A stretch of 64,000 bases of DNA, taken from the NCBI RefSeq assembly GCF_040412425.1, contig NC_089766.1, positions 17,093,508-17,157,507 on the forward strand. Direction: 5' to 3'. Shown piece after piece: positions 37,089 to 48,700 of this stretch. The notes beneath the pieces were generated by a model that saw nothing but the letters and a program-made list of their open reading frames with translations, was not told where the DNA came from and did no database searches. Made by a program: the position numbers and the translations under genes. The stretch comes from Macrobrachium rosenbergii (lineage: Eukaryota > Arthropoda > Malacostraca > Decapoda > Palaemonidae). The stretch's first letter is position 1. Every line of letters starts with the position of its first letter.

Positions 37089-37159
<71 letters not shown>
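36791..37159. repeat. tandem duplication ending in (GA)n tracts
   Basis: Two successive units of ~175-190 bases each hold GAGATTTGTGGGGGG, GGGAATGAGTCTGGCAACTG, ATATCAA, TTTTTTACAGTATTTTATCA and GCAAA(A)GTTACC, and then end in a GA tract (36905-36970 and 37092-37159). The second unit has an extra GACAGAAG and a longer G run. Confidence 0.85.
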
Positions 37160-37161
<2 letters not shown>

Positions 37162-37978
37162 CTTCAGCATCAGCAAAGACATACTGTACATATATCTGTA
37201 TCATGATTCAACTAAAAAAGGAAAATTCACTGAATTTCCTATCATTTAAGGAGAGATGACAGGTTCATTTTCCTACTTCATTAATAAAAAAAATGCTTAC
37301 TGCAAACATAAAGCAGCTAAATATATTCCACATATGGAAGCAAATACAAAACGATAAAAACGCTTAAAGAGAGAGAAAAAAAAAGACATTGGCCACCACG
37401 TACTATCGATGTAACCGCTCGCATGACTTCGAGCTGAGGATGATACGGTCTACCGGTTCCCCAGTAGGCTAGCCGACCAAACTCGACTCCTCTTCCGGAA
37501 CATAAACACAAGATGTCAGGGCCGATGGCAGTGGTATAGGGAAGGAATTATGTCCTGACAGTAATAATTTGGAAATTCCGTATGTTCCGCACATTGTCGT
37601 AAACACGGGCTTTCACCTGCTTAAGTTATTTTTCATGAAAATTTGCCAATCTCTCTCTCTCTCAACGTAAGTGTTTGAAATCATTGAATTATGAACCTCC
37701 CCCCGCCTCTCCTTCCACAAGCTGTCAATGTACTTTTAATTTTGACATTGCAGTGTAAAACTACAAATGCATTGTCCTAAGTGCGTACTGTATAAATCAT
37801 CATGACACACAACAAAAAAGCAAAACGTCTCTATAAGGGGAAAATGTATAAGTACACACAAGGAAGGAATAAATTTAGATCAAAGCGCTAAAGCCTGGGT
37901 CTTTACAGCTTCTTAGAGCATCATTATCCATAATTTGTATATATGCTAGATGATAAAATGCTAAGTATACCGATGTGT

Positions 37979-37980
<2 letters not shown>
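37160..37980. other. gene-free, nothing recognised
   Basis: Unique sequence; no supportable ORF or repeat. Confidence 0.55.

Positions 37981-38041
<61 letters not shown>
37981..38041. repeat. (CT)n microsatellite
   Basis: CT tract of about 61 bases. Confidence 0.97.
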
Positions 38042-38044
<3 letters not shown>

Positions 38045-38375
38045 ACGTAAACCTTCAGCTATAATTAAAAGTTGTAACATTTAGGCGAGGCAATACTTCC
38101 TTTGGTTTAGACTCCTCCCTCATCTAGCTCTCTTAATGAGCTAGTCAATCAGTTTCGTCTTCAGTCAAACTAATGAAAGAACTTGAGAAATCACTGCTTG
38201 GCTTTAGTTCTTCCTTTGAGAGTAGTTCTTAACATTATCTTCCTACCTTCCCATGTTAACTAATCCTTAACGCTTATCTAGCTACTTTGCTGCTTCTTTT
38301 CAAATTCTTAAAACATTGCGTCTTACCTTTGTTTTTACAGACCAAATTGTAAGAAATAATAGTTTTTAACAGCTG

Positions 38376-38379
<4 letters not shown>
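38042..38379. other. gene-free, nothing recognised
   Basis: Unique sequence between two CT tracts. Confidence 0.6.

Positions 38380-38438
<59 letters not shown>
38380..38438. repeat. (CT)n microsatellite
   Basis: CT tract of about 59 bases. Confidence 0.97.
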
Positions 38439-38440
<2 letters not shown>

Positions 38441-39049
38441 GATGTTTATTCGGCAAGTTTATACTGTTTCTTTATCGCAGCGTTATCCCTATATAACCTT
38501 ATAGCAGATATTACGTTCTCTCCCTTCTACATACATTCCTTTCGTTTTCGCTCATTTAACTAACAATAATTCCACCCTTTCTATAAGTTCTCTTTCACTT
38601 GCCATGTGCCTGCCCCATTTTCCTCCCAGTCTGAGGTCTGTTGTTTAATCAGAGTCCAGAGGTCTACATAAGGCAACTTAACCTCATGAACATCTTGCCA
38701 TAATATGACAAAGAATCGTGCTAGCACAAAGTCGGCTTGATCTCAACCAACCACCACAATCACACTACCAATTCCCCCTCTTGTGTTTTGAACTAATATT
38801 AGAGATTCCAGAATTCATTATCTTAAGGACGTGTCAGAAGGCATTCCAAAATTTTGTACAGGTATGTCTTATTATTCATTACAAGAAGACATTTTTTGGT
38901 GCTACCTTGGCTTGTTATCTAGTCACCTACTACGAGGTAATATACGATATTTTCGTGCGGCCGTGTATTTTAAATTTACCTTATGGTGTTTAGCACTAGC
39001 ACCGTGAAGTAGGCGAGGCGTAGATAATCCACTGTTGCGCCTTTTTTTA
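38439..39049. other. gene-free, nothing recognised
   Basis: A 91-codon plus ORF (38718-38993) has no recognisable domain. Confidence 0.5.
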
Positions 39050-40292
39050 AGGCCCATATACACGTTCAAATTTTTTGCCAAACTAGTTTGACAAATGGAT
39101 TTGATTAAACCGGATTGTCGCACACGCGCACACCATGATTTTATCAAACCATTAAGTTTTATTCCAACCATCGGACGGGAGACCCAGTCTATTTTTGTAA
39201 AATGTAATACATCTAGTCATCGTAGTGTTTGTTTTAATTCAATGCTATTAGGAAGAGCACCTTCGTCTTTCATACAGTCTTAGGTCTAATAACCCTGGCC
39301 GTGTTTTCGCAAGTCATTATCAGCAATTATGAATTTTAGTACAATGATAATAGTTGCATACTAACAGTAATAAGCTTCATCGCAGTAATAATAGCATGGT
39401 GAATGCAATACACTGTAGTTCAATCATAAATCTACTGACCGCAATAAACTTTAGTACAATAATAATAATAGCATACTATGCTAATAAACTTCAGTACATT
39501 AGAAACAGCATACGGATAGCAATATGCCCCTGCACTATTGAGTCTATTTCACTTATATCAAAATTACAAAATGCATGAATAGACCTACAGTACACCTCGC
39601 AGCGGCAGCCTGACAAAAACGGAAATAATGATGGTGGTGCCCTATACTTTGTACGATGGAGATATATCACTTTTATTTTCAAGCAAATTACGTACAATGA
39701 ATAAATGCCTAGACCTACTACGGATATGCTATTCACATACCTCATTAATATTAGTCACTGAGGGTCGGTCGCGCCGTTTCTTGGTCTTTGATGAACATAA
39801 AAAGGTCGTAGTACCACAGAGAAGAAACTCATACGTCATCTGTGTCAGCACCAGATTTCATTGGCACCACTATTTCATGTTCCTCTCTGAAAGATGTAAG
39901 TGACTTCATTATCTTCGTCGCCGAGTCTCGTGTTGCTGTTGCATCCCTCTCTTCGAGTTTTCCAAGGGAATATAGTTTTATGCTCACCTCTTATCAGAAT
40001 CACTGTATTCCGGGCTTTTCACCTTCTACAGACATGGATGCCCCATATATAGGTCACTGAACTCTATCCAAGATAGCTTCTGCGAGAGCCACTGTCTGGA
40101 GGTCTCTGGACAATCCGTTTACGCGGTGACGGTTGAAATGGAACTGAGTAGGTTTGAAAAGGTCAGGAAAACTAGCCACAAGTTCTAATTGGCTTCAAAC
40201 TACCAATTTGATTTCGCCAAATTAGCCTGTAAAAAAATGTTTTTTGTAAAAAGGTTTGAAATTGAAAAAATGAACGTATAATGGGGGACCCT
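39050..40292 (-). mobile_element. PIF/Harbinger-like DNA element with a MADF gene relic
   Basis: The left end AAGGCCCATATACACGTTCA + AATTTTTT resembles the reverse complement of the right end AAAAAATGAACGTATAATGG...ACCCTT, though with small gaps. Both ends lie next to TAA/TTA. About 1.24 kb. The minus strand carries a decayed MADF (Myb/SANT-like) domain, the accessory protein typical of PIF/Harbinger transposons. No DDE transposase is seen, so this is an internally deleted or non-autonomous copy. Confidence 0.55.
39752..40045 (-). pseudogene. MADF/Myb-like domain pseudogene
   Basis: On the minus strand KSPEYSDSDKR is followed after a frame change by KLEERDATATRDSATKIMKS, LTSFREEHEIVVPMKSGADT, DDV, a TGA, and VSSLWYYDLFMFIKDQETAR. 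MADF domains have this order: a (P/S)EY.D...K segment, a K..(K)SL...F.RE helix, SGAG.DDVY and LWYYD.L.FL.DQ. The TGA replaces the Tyr of DDVY. A frameshift separates the first segment, which is followed by AG|GTGAGC, a possible old splice donor. In a live element this protein would bind transposon DNA and help the transposase enter the nucleus. Confidence 0.65.
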
Positions 40293-41430
40293 TAATTGCT
40301 TACTCATCCATCTTTGCTCACGGATAAATTACTGTTCTTATCTGAAAATGAGCAAATCGACGGTGGTTTAGTATATGTTTAACCAACGACACTGAATTAT
40401 TTGCGAGTCTGATTTGTAACTTTGTCCAGTTATAATGATGAAAAGCGGTCTAACATTTTGTTGGTTATTATGGCGACTTATGAGAGACGCCACTGAAAGT
40501 CAGCCTCCTTGAAGAGTAAGCAAAAATAAACTTTTGGATTGAGTCTTTAACTCATTGAGTGTCCCTTGAAGGTTCGTACTCTTTTGAGCGTATTATCACG
40601 CACCGTAAATTTTGCGCAGGTAGTTGGGTGGTTACTCTGGTGTAGCTTTAATCACCTAGTGAATTCATACAGCAATGTCTTACTAGAGGAAGTTAAGCAC
40701 TTAGAACTCGGACATTTTGTGAAGGCTGAAATGGATAAGTTAGCCCATGTCAGCCTGCAATAGCCTAACATTTTAGGAATATGCTGGGCTGTTTTAGGAG
40801 GCATTATCTAGGTAATTGATAACTGTTAAATTTGGATATTTGTATGACAATTGGTTTCTCTATACGGCTTACTGCACCCTTTGCTTTTTGACTCTCTTTG
40901 TAGTCTTAGGGCATATCTTTCATTTTTGCGTTGCTCCCCTACTTACATGTCCAGCACTTAGGCGTATGTAGGCACGGGAGTAGAAAAGTGGGACTTTGTG
41001 GTAGGAATAATAAAATTCTTTACATTACGCTTCCAATGTGTCATAGCATAAATGAACAATGTCAGGGTTTGCTAATGGCCTTCATAGTGATACATCTTAA
41101 CAGAGCATTTACCACCTTCGCATGAGCACCTTGTTTAGTACAAGCCTGATGGGGATGAACATTGAACAAACTTGAAAATTTCTTCATGGTATTTACAGGG
41201 ATAAATCTGAACCTAACATAGGAAGTTGGGTCTTACTCTCACCTGGCCAGGAATGTGTCATGTCTGCTGGACCTCACCCAGTGTTAGATCAAATAGTGTG
41301 GCAGTGCAGTAGTATGAACAGGGTTGCATTGTAACAACTTTATTTAACAAAACAATATACCAGATCCTATCTTGCCAGTGTGCACCCATGCCTCGGATCC
41401 CCCAGTGTTGTTTGCATGAGGGCTAGCGCA
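40293..41430. other. gene-free, nothing recognised
   Basis: ORFs of 64-65 codons only; no recognised repeat. Confidence 0.5.
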
Positions 41431-41456
41431 TTTTTTTTTTTTTTTTTTTTTTTTTT
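41431..41456. repeat. poly(T) tract
   Basis: 26 consecutive T. It could be the poly(A) tail of a reverse-oriented retroposed sequence, but no parent is recognisable beside it. Confidence 0.8.
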
Positions 41457-42949
41457 GTAGTTTGGTTGGTCAAAAACTTGTTTATCAGTAGCAGGAGGGT
41501 CTACTATTCTCCGGGTGTAGGTTTAGTGTGAGGTGTCATAAAAAAAATCCCTTAATGGATTCATGTGAAAACAACATAATGACAAAATGATCACAAAGCC
41601 CACATATTAAATGGAGGTCTAAAACCTTGGCTTTCAGCAGGCCAGGCATTATATGTTCAAAGGAATTACTTGGATCCTTTGTAACACCCGATGGTTACAT
41701 TATAATAATATGTCCTGCAGTACTTTGTACTGGTACAGTATTTGTTATCCAGCAACTTTTCCCCTCAAAATATCCACAAGCACATAAAACTATAAACAGC
41801 TGTAGAGAATCAAAAGAGGTTACTTTATCAGGTTCCAGGTGTTTTATCATATGTTGGCTTTATTACAATTCTGTGTGTTGGAATTTTATCATGAAACAAA
41901 CTTAAATGAAAACAACCAATTCAAGAGAGCCACAGTGGAACTGAATTTTGGTTAGCAAAAACTGTAAGTAAACTCCAAACATCTGGGAACTTTACTCTAA
42001 GAGGTTATGAAGTTTTATTTGGATGAAAGTAGTACAGCATACAAAAAAATATTGCATGAGGACTGTTCTGTGAAACATGCACTATATATGCGTATGATTT
42101 TGGAAAGAATGTTCATGGAGTTACAGAATTCATTCAAAGCATAGGGTGACATTGTTACTTTATTTCCTAACCAGTACATAAACTATATATTATTCCAGCT
42201 GGTTATCTTCTTCTTTTGCATTTTTGCCGTTATCGGTGGTACAAGCCACACACTTTGTGTTTTCGCATCTTGGTTCGAGTGTTAACCACAAATAATGTGT
42301 GTAGCACGAAAATTTAGAAGAGACATTTGCAGCTATGTATCCTAATCTAATTTGACCTAACTAGGGTACCAAGCTCAAAAATGTCTTGAATAATACAGGG
42401 ATATATCTTAACCTAAACTAAGCTAGGTCAACAGTTCCTTACCTGGCCCTGTGGTCCCCTTCCCCACCCCACACACACAAATAAATCATAAAAGCAAAGC
42501 AGAAATAAGGGTGTCATCCTCCAGTAAATTATGAAGTAAAAAAGCAAGAACCAAAGGATTCAGTCAGGGCCATGACATTTGTTTGCACCCTTGACTCGGA
42601 CGGATATACATACTGTGCTCGTGTGACCATACTCTTGGATTGGCACTACCATGGTAAAAAAGATTAATTATTGGCAACCCTTTCAACTTATTCCTTGCTT
42701 CGGGGTTCATATTCTTGGGACTCCAGGCATGATGATTCCAATTCCAACATTGATTCCCAGTCTTTCCATCTCAGACTGTACAGGAATTATATGCTGAGAA
42801 TTAACTCCTTACTACATGTTGGCTTCTGCATTTTGTTAGCTTCTGGTCAACCTGTGCTCAAGTTTCAGCAGCTATTCAATATAAAGTCTACAAAAATTCT
42901 TGACTGATTATTAAATGTCCCTTTCTTTTAGGAATACGGACAGAACAGG
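41457..42949. other. gene-free, nothing recognised
   Basis: Low in microsatellites. ORFs at 41627 and 42671 (92 and 78 codons) have no recognisable domain. Confidence 0.45.
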
Positions 42950-44370
42950 AGGAGTTCCCTTCCAACTAATGAAAAGGGGAAATAATAAGATGCTTCTTCT
43001 GCCCTTGGTCCAGCGAGGACCAGGCTTTCAGTCTGCACCGCTTCCAGCAAAACAGGAGTAATGTTCTGTTGGTGACAGCATGTGTATTACGAGTATATCC
43101 GCTTGTGTCAAGAAACCCTGAAGCAAAGATTTGCAAAAAGGATCATCACGCCCATAAGGTTGCTTCACTCTTGTCTTAAAATTTACACTAATGAAAACCA
43201 TGCCTACTGTATATTGAAAAATCTAGAAAGCTAGGCCTAAAGGTAGAGGAATCTTCACTCTCCTCTAGTGCCCTGTGATCGTGAATCTGTGGCTGGTGTG
43301 GCACGTTTTGGGCACTAAATGGGAGGGGTGTGTCAGGCTGAGTCCTCCTCGGTTTGTTGTGGAGCCTGGGAGTCCCTTGCCAATGAAGCCACATCGGATG
43401 GAATTGGAGATCCACTTTCACAACGTCAAAGGGCTCATTTTGAGAGCAGTGGCATCAAAGAAATGACCAGGGCCCCTCGCCACCCAGTGTTGTACTTTAA
43501 GCCCAACTTGTGTTTTGTCTTGAAGAGGTCTCCACTTGCACGGGCACTCTAGGGAGTGTCAATTTTCAGATATGCATATTAGAGAACTCTCACCTTCATT
43601 TACTACTACAAGCTGCTTAGACTACCTATGACATACCAGCAAAAGTACTATACCCCAGAGGATGTAGAGACCTGCTTCCTACAGGCAGACTCATCAGCCT
43701 CCCAACTAATGAACAGTCTCCCCTCAGAATGCCTTCATACAGAAGGGATAACCACCTCGGCTGTCGAAGCAGGGGCCATGAGTAGGTTGCCATAACTTTG
43801 TTCCAAACATCATCTTGGTTGGATTTCTGGCGCTACATGACGGCAGACTTTGCCTTATCTAATTTGTCTTCTGAGGGAGATGAAGCAAATGTAGGAGGTT
43901 GTCGATGTAGGAAGGAAACACATTCACACCAATCCACAAACCTTGTAGGCAAACCTGTTCTCCAGATGCAGCAGTGTCATTTGCAGATTGTTTTCATGAC
44001 CACTTTTGACTCATAGTGGACTCTCTCAAGGGAATGGGTCAGTGCTGGGTTCCTTCTTACTTTTTCCAGAAAGTAAGGTCAGGGTGGCAGTGGAGGAATG
44101 TCATTCTGACACTGGGAACACCCATATTCATAGTATGATATCTTTCTGAGTCCCTATTGGGGCCGGTGAAAGCAACCACATTCAAACTTCTGGGGGCAAC
44201 TACTCCATCAACATCAGGCTTGAATTGAGGCCATCCTTCTACCAAAGCCTGACCAAGTATCCAGCAGTCTTCATCCATGAGAAGAACCAAGCCTCCCTGG
44301 CCCTTCCAATCTAATTGTGAGGCTTTGGCCCAAAAGGGAGGCAAAAGGAAGGGAGAAACACACTAATTGT
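42950..44370 (+). pseudogene. possible ancient retrotransposon gag relic
   Basis: Plus-strand fragments in shifting frames look gag-like rather than random: RLPMTYQQKYYTPEDVETCF with SLPSECLHTEGITTSAVEAG (43600-43780), and KATTFKLLGATTPSTSGLN with RTKPPWPFQSNCEALAQKGG (44165-44350), the last being Lys/Gly-rich like a gag C-terminus. The sequence is heavily decayed, and minus-strand ORFs of similar length overlap it (44057-44344), so the orientation rests on the RT fragment at 45689 being on the same strand. The assignment is tentative. Confidence 0.3.
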
Positions 44371-44739
44371 GACAGATCTCTTTACTACCATGAACAGAGG
44401 ATGTCTCTCATGCCACTGGGCATTGTGTTCTTCATGAAAGTTACTGGCAGCCTTTAATGGAATAGCATCCCTATCCATTTTCTCAATCATACCTCAATCC
44501 AAGCCAATTCTTCATGGTCATCCAGATCTCGTATCTTTCTGCAGAGGTACAATGCTGGAATGAGACTTTTTGAAGTAATAAATTAATGCTCTCAAAGCTT
44601 CTGTCATTTGAGTTTTCTGTTGGAAAAGTCAGTGGGTAGATGGAGACAGGTCAAGAGTCTCGTCTCCATACAAGTTCATCTTTCAGACTTGGTTCAGGAT
44701 TGAAACTGCACATTGTGTTAGATTTTATCAGAGGGGTGA

Positions 44740-45014
44740 AAGTATACCTTAGTTTAACCAGACCACTGAGCTGATTAACAGCTCTCCTGGGGCTGGCCTG
44801 AAGGATTAGACTTATTTTACGTGGCTAAGAACCAGTTGGTTACATAGCAATGGGACCTACAGCTTATTGTGGAATCCACACCACATTATACCGAGAAATG
44901 AATTTCTATCACCAGAAATAAATTCCTCTAATTCTTCATTGGTCGGCCGGAGAATCGAACGCAGGCCTAGGAGAGTGCTAGCCAAGTACGATGTCGACCC
45001 ATCCAATGAGGAAC
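44740..45014 (-). mobile_element. tRNA-derived SINE, family B, copy 5
   Basis: Full-length reverse copy from AGTATACCTTAGTTTAACC to the head GACCCATCCAATGAGGAAC. The B box reads GTTCGATTCTCC on the minus strand (from GGAGAATCGAACGC). The flanks TATCAGAGGGGTGA (44726) and TATCAGAGAGGGTGA (45015) are an imperfect target duplication. It sits within the presumed retroelement relic. Confidence 0.9.
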
Positions 45015-45673
45015 TATCAGAGAGGGTGACTTCATGCTTTTGATAGATGTGTAAGAGACCCATCGCACCGATCGCGGTCTCGTTCGAGCACACGTGTGTG
45101 TTCGTCATCCATCGGAGGGGACAAGACATAAACAAGAGCATCCAGTTTTCTCTCTCTCTCTCAAGGAACGCAACTTCTACCATACAATATTTCCGCCTGT
45201 TTCTCCCGAACCATTGTTGTCTCGATTTATGAACAATCACCACTACTTGCATTGCCATGCAAGCATTCTAATCATGTACTCATAATGTTCCACCGAATCT
45301 TCTGTATCAAACTCAAACTCTATGTATGTTTCTGTTTGTGAAGATGCCAAACGTCTTCCCATTTCACATATATTATGTTACTGCACTGTATTCATTAATC
45401 TGTCTTTAATCTCATGCAATCGGCCATATGTGGAATTTCCTGGCCTTTCCAATGATATATGTTTTATCACTGTACGTTTATTATGTCTCTCACAATCACC
45501 ATCTGTTTGTCGGCCGACAAACACAGATGTCCGAAACATTACCTCAGTTTTGCCCTGTGTGTGTGTGTGTGTAGATGCTACTTTGCGGCTCGCACCAGCC
45601 AATAACAACTTCGAAGATTCTGTACATTTATTCAGTAAGGAACCACCAATAAACCAGTCAACACCCCGCCAGT

Positions 45674-45742
45674 ATGTCACTCAATCCTGTCCTTACAGAT
45701 GTGAAGGATTTGTATTTTCATATACCAGTTGATCAGGACTCT
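45674..45742 (+). pseudogene. reverse transcriptase fragment (motif A region)
   Basis: MSLNPVLTDVKDLYFHIPVD then QDS and a stop. (L/V).D(L/V)KDAY(F/W)HIPV is the RT block with the first catalytic Asp in Gypsy- and DIRS-type elements. Only this block is readable and downstream frames collapse. The catalytic Asp of LTDVKD is kept; the usual Ala is Leu. Confidence 0.5.
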
Positions 45743-45745
45743 TGA

Positions 45746-48700
45746 TAAAAAGGTAGTTTGCTCCGGGTAGGTGTATTCTTGTGCCAAGGAATGCACCTCC
45801 CTTCAATTAATCACCTTGTTACCAAGATTCAACAACTACTTACCTGCTTGCACTTAGAAATATCCTTATAAAAGATCTGATTTGTATACCTAAGAAAAAT
45901 GCAATTACTTTAAATTTTTTTTTTTGCCAACAGTTAATTTCCTAAACTAAAAGGAACAATAAAACATTATTGTAAGAGAAAATAGTATCCTTTATTTCAA
46001 ATGCTCACTGAACTCAGTTTTCATACCTTGTCCAGACATTGATGTCCTATACAGGTCACTGACTGATATAAGTTGCACAAAGAACGTGCATCTTAAAGCA
46101 ACATCAGTTTGGATTAAACATCTCAAATAAACCAGTATTGAAGTATTATTAGTGCATGTTACTTATCACTGCTTTAATTTAGTTAAACAGAATAGTCTTA
46201 TGCATGCAAATTTGAGGAAAATCCGAGGGAAAAATAAACTGCAAAACCAATTACACATCTAACATCAAAACATCCACAGTTAACTAGTGAGGATTTCTTG
46301 AAGCACTGCCTCCATCACCACCAACAACCAAACTAACAATCAAGATTATCAGTGTCCAAATGATTGCTTTTTCTTGATACTTTACAATGTGTAAAACACT
46401 TCATGAAATTGTTTTAACATTGGCAAGTCTGTATTTTCTTGGAATATGAGTTTTCCAACCATGCCATTTTGTAATGATAAAATAGTTTACCCAAAACATT
46501 AATATACTTTCACTTCCTGTTATGCTACTTGAATAAATACAATAAAAATTGTTTTTAAACACTTCTACGCAATGTGGTGTACAAATATTTTTAAATGTAT
46601 TTATTTATACGTTACTTTGTTGAATGACCTTCATTAAATTCAAACACAAGAACCTGGAATCAGGAATACTACTACAGCAATGATGAAAAGTGGCTGTTGG
46701 ACATTTTCGTTGTGAGCACTGTCTGTAATGCCCTAATAGCTGAAATGACCTGTGCAAATTCTAGGACTCAATATCTGGACTCCTTCAGCCCTACTATAAG
46801 AGGTGGAAACATAAGGAGGTTAAGACTGAAATGGCCAGAAGACAATACAGAATATGAAAACAGGGTCATAAAAAAAGCAATCAGAAATGGATACAGATCT
46901 GAAAGGTCAAAAGAGAAGGCCAAAGGGGAGGCCTGCTTAACAAGCTAAAATTGACTATAATTACATAGACAAATGCAAGGAAAAACTTAAACAATTTTTA
47001 AAAATAAAATAAAATCTTCAAATGTGGTAGCAACAACATGGCAAACACTGAAGAGAACAACAGTGAGAGTAGAAAACATGGAAAAATACACATAACAGTA
47101 CAGTACTGATAAATAAAACCATTATACTTCATCACCTTTAGGCATGATGGTGAAAAGGCAGGAATAACACTTTGTATACAAAGATTTTCACTTATATCAC
47201 AAAGCCAATGTCCAGCCACCAATGTTTGCTAAGTCTCTTGAAAAATGAAGGCACAACTAGGTCCATGACTATTCATAAGATAAATACATTAACATAAGAA
47301 GGCAAGGTTGGGGAGTAATAGCATAAGGTATTTCAAGATGCAATAAGGTTAAGCATGTGATGGCAAGAATAGGTACCTGTCTTTAAATCTATATAACATA
47401 GATGTGCCTCCAGTTCCTAGGGCCTTACCAAATGCTCCCTTTACTATTCACAAGAGCACATAAAAATTAAATATACTTCACAAATCTTAACAACAGTCCT
47501 TCATATGACTTCAAACAATGCCTTCCGGTCATAACAAGTATGGTACAGCTACTCCATATACAAACTTGTGTGACTTATCAGCCTCTAACACTGCATTTTT
47601 CCTGAACAAATCAATGCTCTTAGTGACTGCTTCCAATAATCATGAATTAATCATATAAAACTGTATGTCATTACAATTGAATGAGAAGATTCCAATGAAC
47701 ACAAATGATAAGCTGCCTCTTCTTGGTAAATAATCAAAACAAACATAGCTGCCTTGTTCTCCAGTGCATGATCCAATATTGATGTATCAGGTGTTTGTAA
47801 CAGACTCAAGAAAAGACCAAATTAAGAATTTGAAACTGATCATCACTAATTTTAGAATGAGGTTAATCTTTTATCTTAACATTACAGGTAAACAAAATAG
47901 TTAATGGGATTAAGATTTTTATGATACATCATAGATTTTAAAAGCCATTGGCTTTTTTAAAGTTAAAACTATTCTATTCCATTGTCAGTAAATTAAAGTT
48001 AAAAAGTGTTATATAAAACAGGCTTATAGAATCTCTAATGGCAGGCAAGCTACAGTATTTCTCCACAGTAAAAATGACTGACAAAAATTTTTCTCTAGTA
48101 ACCTGGCTTGTATTATAACAGTTTTTCTAACTTTCATGATTTAATAACCACACTTTTTCAACTAAAAGCTAAATTATGCTGCAGTGTATAACTGTACAAT
48201 TCAATAGCAATACAGTATATAAAAACTTTCTTCTAGGTTACCTAATCTAATTACTAAATTAGATGTAAATAAACACTGAATACACAATAATTGAACAACT
48301 TTGAATGAGTACACTTAAGAGCACTGCATCGTAAAAAATTGTTAAGTCTTTTAGGAAATCTGTTATAATACTCTTTAGATTAGAACCACTACAAAGATGG
48401 ACTATTACCTATATCTTATGCATACGTGGTCCTGCATTATCCTTCGTGACCATGCAAATTTTGCAACCAAAAAATTGCATGAGGAAAATGCTCATGGAAG
48501 CTCTTCTCGAGACATTATAGATACCACTTTACCATCAATTTGATGATAAACCTACATGAAGAATCAGACATTTGACAAGATGAACAACTACCCTCAATGG
48601 AGAAAAACTCCAAGTCTCTTAAAATGTAATAAAACCTGAACAGAAACCTGCTCCACATGCAGTAGATTTCCCAGTTAAGCCATAGAACACTTTCAAAACT

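Noticed and set aside
39050..40292. Exact 3-bp target duplication for the MADF-bearing element
   Set aside because: TAA and TTA can both be read at the ends depending on where the terminus is set, so no duplication is claimed.
44057..44344. 95-codon minus-strand ORF
   Set aside because: No recognisable domain. The plus strand of the same segment looks more gag-like and matches the orientation of the nearby RT fragment. Left unresolved rather than annotated as a gene.
46697..46948. 83-codon ORF as a gene
   Set aside because: Lys/Arg-rich product with no recognisable domain and no splice or promoter context.
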